DNA from: SAR202 cluster bacterium
GTDB taxonomy: Bacteria > Chloroflexota > Dehalococcoidia > Lucifugimonadales > VXLM01
Reading direction: 5' to 3'
Assembly (NCBI GenBank): GCA_022448725.1
Contig: JAKUTR010000009.1
Location: forward strand, 1 to 64,000
Length of the DNA stretch: 64,000 bases
The translations under genes were made by a program, and so were the position numbers. The stretch's first letter is position 1; each line of letters opens with the position of its first letter. This document shows, one piece after another, positions 61,869 to 64,000 of the stretch. The notes under the pieces are model-generated. The model had not been told where the DNA came from. It was given only the letters and a program-made list of their open reading frames with translations, and made no database searches.

Positions 61869-63169
61869 TACACGGCTATGAAATGACGAAGAAGGTGTTG
61901 CTTGAAAACCGAGGTTTACAACTTAACCTAACCACCTCTTCAGAAGCCTTCGGTAAACCAATGACTCCACTTGCTACTGTCGAGCACATAATTGCCGACG
62001 TGAGACAGCGGGGTGACGATGCGGTGCGTGATATAACCAAACAAGTTGACGGCGTTGTACTGCAGGATCTAGAAATACCTACCGCAGATATAATCTCAGC
62101 GCGTGACAAAGTCGCGCCTGAAGTAGTTGACGCTCTCGAGATCGCTGCCAGCCGTATTCAAAACTTCCATGAACGCAGCAGACCTCATAGTTGGATCGAT
62201 TCTGAGGAAGGGTATGGTGAATCCGTTACATCGATCGAACGTGCTGGCATCTATATCCCGGGTGGTACGGCAAGGTTCCCTTCCACGGTTTTGATGTCAG
62301 CAATTCCAGCTCGAGTCGCGGGGGTTGACGAGATCATAATCGCTACTAACCCTAGTGCAGATCAGGGCATACACCCTGTAGTACTTGTCGCAGCAGAGAT
62401 CGCAAAGGTTGACCGTGTTTACCAAGTTGGCGGAGCGCAAGCGATCGCAGCACTCGCCTATGGCACGGAAACCATTCCGAAGGTTGACATAGTGTGCGGG
62501 CCGGGTGGACTCTTCACTACACTGGCAAAGAAGCTAGTTTTTGGGGATGTAGGTGTTGAAGGCATTTACGGACCAACCGAGACTCTAATCATAGCTGATG
62601 AGACCGCTAACGCTACACTGTGCGCAGCTGATCTTCTCGCCCAGGCTGAACATGATGTTCTGGCAAAGCCGGTGCTTATAACAACATCAGATACCCTAGC
62701 TAGCAACGTCGCCAGAGAAGTTCAAACAAGGGCCGACCATCTTGATCGATCAGCAACAGCAATGACCTCCGTGACAGATCATGGACTAATTGCAGTCGTG
62801 GAATCTTTGCAAGATGCGTTCGCACTATCCAACGAATTCGCTCCGGAGCACGTGAGTCTTATGGTGAATGATCCTTGGAACGAACTAGGTAATATTCGGC
62901 ACGCTGGTGCGATCTTCCTTGGAGAGTTCTCCCATGAAGTACTAGGTGACTACGTTGCCGGTCCAAGCCATGTCATGCCTACAAGTGGGACTGCTAAATT
63001 CAGTTCGGGGCTCAACGTACGCTCCTTTCTGAAATTTAGCCCCGTTGTAGGATTAGACGATAAAACAGCGGTGAACTTAAGTAGAACAGCTGCGGTGCTA
63101 GGTAGAGCAGAAGGGTTTACCGCACATGCCGAAGCAGCGGAAATACGAGATGAACTTACAAGAGGTTAG
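61859..63169 (+). CDS. hisD: Histidinol dehydrogenase
   Basis: A 436-residue enzyme for the final two NAD-dependent oxidations of histidine synthesis. Its segments are GIYIPGGTARFPSTVLMSAIPARVAGV, YQVGGAQAIAALAYGTETIPKVDIVCGPGG, YGPTETLIIADETAN, LLAQAEHDVLAKPVLIT (Gln-x-x-His zinc ligands), EFAPEHVSLM and GAIFLGEFSHEVLGDYVAGPSHVMPTSGTAKFSSGL. The start chosen is ATG at 61859 with GGGAGG 8 bases ahead; the longest frame from 61772 would run through the upstream gene. hisC follows after 3 bases. It carries GPTET and GPGGLF where some relatives have GPS and GPGN, so it belongs to the HisD superfamily with slight differences. Confidence 0.93.
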   Translation: MRLVHGYEMTKKVLLENRGLQLNLTTSSEAFGKPMTPLATVEHIIADVRQRGDDAVRDITKQVDGVVLQDLEIPTADIISARDKVAPEVVDALEIAASRIQNFHERSRPHSWIDSEEGYGESVTSIERAGIYIPGGTARFPSTVLMSAIPARVAGVDEIIIATNPSADQGIHPVVLVAAEIAKVDRVYQVGGAQAIAALAYGTETIPKVDIVCGPGGLFTTLAKKLVFGDVGVEGIYGPTETLIIADETANATLCAADLLAQAEHDVLAKPVLITTSDTLASNVAREVQTRADHLDRSATAMTSVTDHGLIAVVESLQDAFALSNEFAPEHVSLMVNDPWNELGNIRHAGAIFLGEFSHEVLGDYVAGPSHVMPTSGTAKFSSGLNVRSFLKFSPVVGLDDKTAVNLSRTAAVLGRAEGFTAHAEAAEIRDELTRG

Positions 63170-63172
63170 CGT

Positions 63173-64000
63173 ATGCCAAACACCGACTTTAAAAGATTGA
63201 TCCGACCTCACCTCCTGCAACTAGAGCACTTCAGCCCTGCAGATCCTCCTGAGGAACAAGCACGACGAGCAGGCATCCCAGAGGAAGAGATCATTCGTCT
63301 AAATGCAAACGAAAACCCGTATGGGCCATCTCCCAAGGTGTCAGACGCAGTTGCTCAAGTCGACTACAGTATCTACCCAGACCCTGAGCAGAGGCGAGTA
63401 CGTGAAGCCATCTCGGACTTCACTAGCATACCCATCGAAAGACTCATAGTCGGAGCAGGTAGCGATGAGATCATCGACCTTGTATTCCGCCTGGTCATGG
63501 AGCTTGGCGACCAAATCGTAGACAGTGACCCCACCTTCGGGATGTATCGATTCGATGCGGCTGTTAACGGTGTTGAGACAGTCCTTGTCCAGCGTGACGA
63601 TGCTTTTGAGCTTGACGTGAAAGCTATAACCAGTGCAATCGATAAGCGAACTAAAGTTATCTTTATTTGCTCGCCGAATAACCCGACGGGAAACGTAGCT
63701 TCACACGAACAAATCAAAGCTCTACTAGATACGGGTTTATTGGTGGTAGTTGACGAAGCATACTGGGAATTTTCACAGCAGACGGTTGCACCAATGGTTT
63801 ACGACCACGATAACCTGATCGTTCTTCGTACCCTCAGTAAATGGGGTGGAATTGCAGGCCTAAGAGCCGGTTTTGGCATCATGAACCCTGAACTTATAAA
63901 TCGTCTGTTCGGCATGAAACAGCCTTACAACATCACAACGGCAACGGAGGCGGCCGTAATAGCATCATTTGAGGATGCCGACTATCTAAACTGCAATGCT
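63173..64000 (+). CDS. hisC: Histidinol-phosphate aminotransferase, C-terminal part outside window
   Basis: The first 276 residues of a PLP-dependent class I/II aminotransferase, cut by the window end. EIIRLNANENPYGPSPKV is the HisC N-terminal motif, IVGAGSDEIIDLVFRLV the cofactor phosphate site, FICSPNNPTGNV contains the conserved Asn-Pro, VVVDEAYWEF the cofactor Asp/Tyr, and TLSKWGGIAGLRAGFGI holds the Schiff-base lysine. It makes histidinol phosphate from imidazole acetol phosphate and glutamate. ATG at 63173 has AGAGG 7 bases ahead and lies 3 bases after hisD. Confidence 0.95.
   Translation, partial: MPNTDFKRLIRPHLLQLEHFSPADPPEEQARRAGIPEEEIIRLNANENPYGPSPKVSDAVAQVDYSIYPDPEQRRVREAISDFTSIPIERLIVGAGSDEIIDLVFRLVMELGDQIVDSDPTFGMYRFDAAVNGVETVLVQRDDAFELDVKAITSAIDKRTKVIFICSPNNPTGNVASHEQIKALLDTGLLVVVDEAYWEFSQQTVAPMVYDHDNLIVLRTLSKWGGIAGLRAGFGIMNPELINRLFGMKQPYNITTATEAAVIASFEDADYLNCNA

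Noticed and set aside
1-64000. tRNA, rRNA, transposase, integrase or phage genes
   Set aside because: No T-arm-like motifs in suitable spacers and no recombinase motifs were found; spacers are short and coding density is high.

Overview
The window looks like a piece of chromosome from a free-living bacterium, most likely a marine Chloroflexota of the SAR202 / Dehalococcoidia type. This placement is inferred from gene content: several enolase-superfamily, amidohydrolase, FAD amine-oxidase and DUF1800/DUF1501/NHL genes, a bacterial translin, RNase Y and a PurF of the iron-sulfur type, all tightly packed at moderate GC. No rRNA or tRNA gene, CRISPR array, transposase or phage gene was seen, and no gap between genes exceeds about 250 bases. 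TTG starts with good ribosome binding sites are common, and many starts here were moved from the longest open frame to the codon that has such a site.

Layout. 1-1055: a metal-binding lipoprotein of the ZnuA type, cut by the window edge and carrying a (DEH/DEK) repeat, divergent from a Fur/Zur regulator with a Fur-like operator between them. 1253-2993: aldo/keto reductase and a DUF6282 protein. 2990-8589 (minus): MFS transporter, then purF-purM-purH behind a clear promoter. 8812-13284: RNase Y, PHP phosphoesterase, PlsY, a zinc-ribbon membrane protein and an Lrp/AsnC regulator. 13397-15193: aspS. 15273-20871: a catabolic run (D-amino-acid deacylase, TauE permease, two enolase-superfamily enzymes around a lambda-crystallin-like dehydrogenase). 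20873-23325: M20 peptidase, SRPBCC protein and hotdog thioesterase.

23476-31890 (minus) holds DUF1501, two tandem DUF1800-NHL pairs, a third NHL propeller and an amidohydrolase, with no recognisable signal peptides. 32138-41268 carries leuS, leuB, two FAD amine oxidases, an EVE-domain protein and a TIM-barrel isomerase that probably starts at ATT. 41462-43519 is a membrane pyrophosphatase interrupted by one in-frame TAA at a conserved Asp position. 43666-48135 holds translin, ThiE, RNase HII, a mutarotase-like protein and MnmA; 48213-50415 holds two tiny genes, an unknown 394-residue protein and a bicupin.

50499-61016 is the most unusual region. On the minus strand a translationally coupled operon encodes DegV, a transglutaminase/arylamine-acetyltransferase-like enzyme, a K+ channel with an RCK domain, a GNAT protein, a divergent SecA-like ATPase with a large insertion, a lipoprotein with an Arg/Ser/Gly-rich tail, and a protein of unknown function with a possible winged helix. 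DUF4178 and DUF350 genes converge on it. I regard this as the best candidate for an undescribed system. 61128-64000 begins a histidine operon (phospholipase C-like gene, hisD, hisC), cut by the window end.
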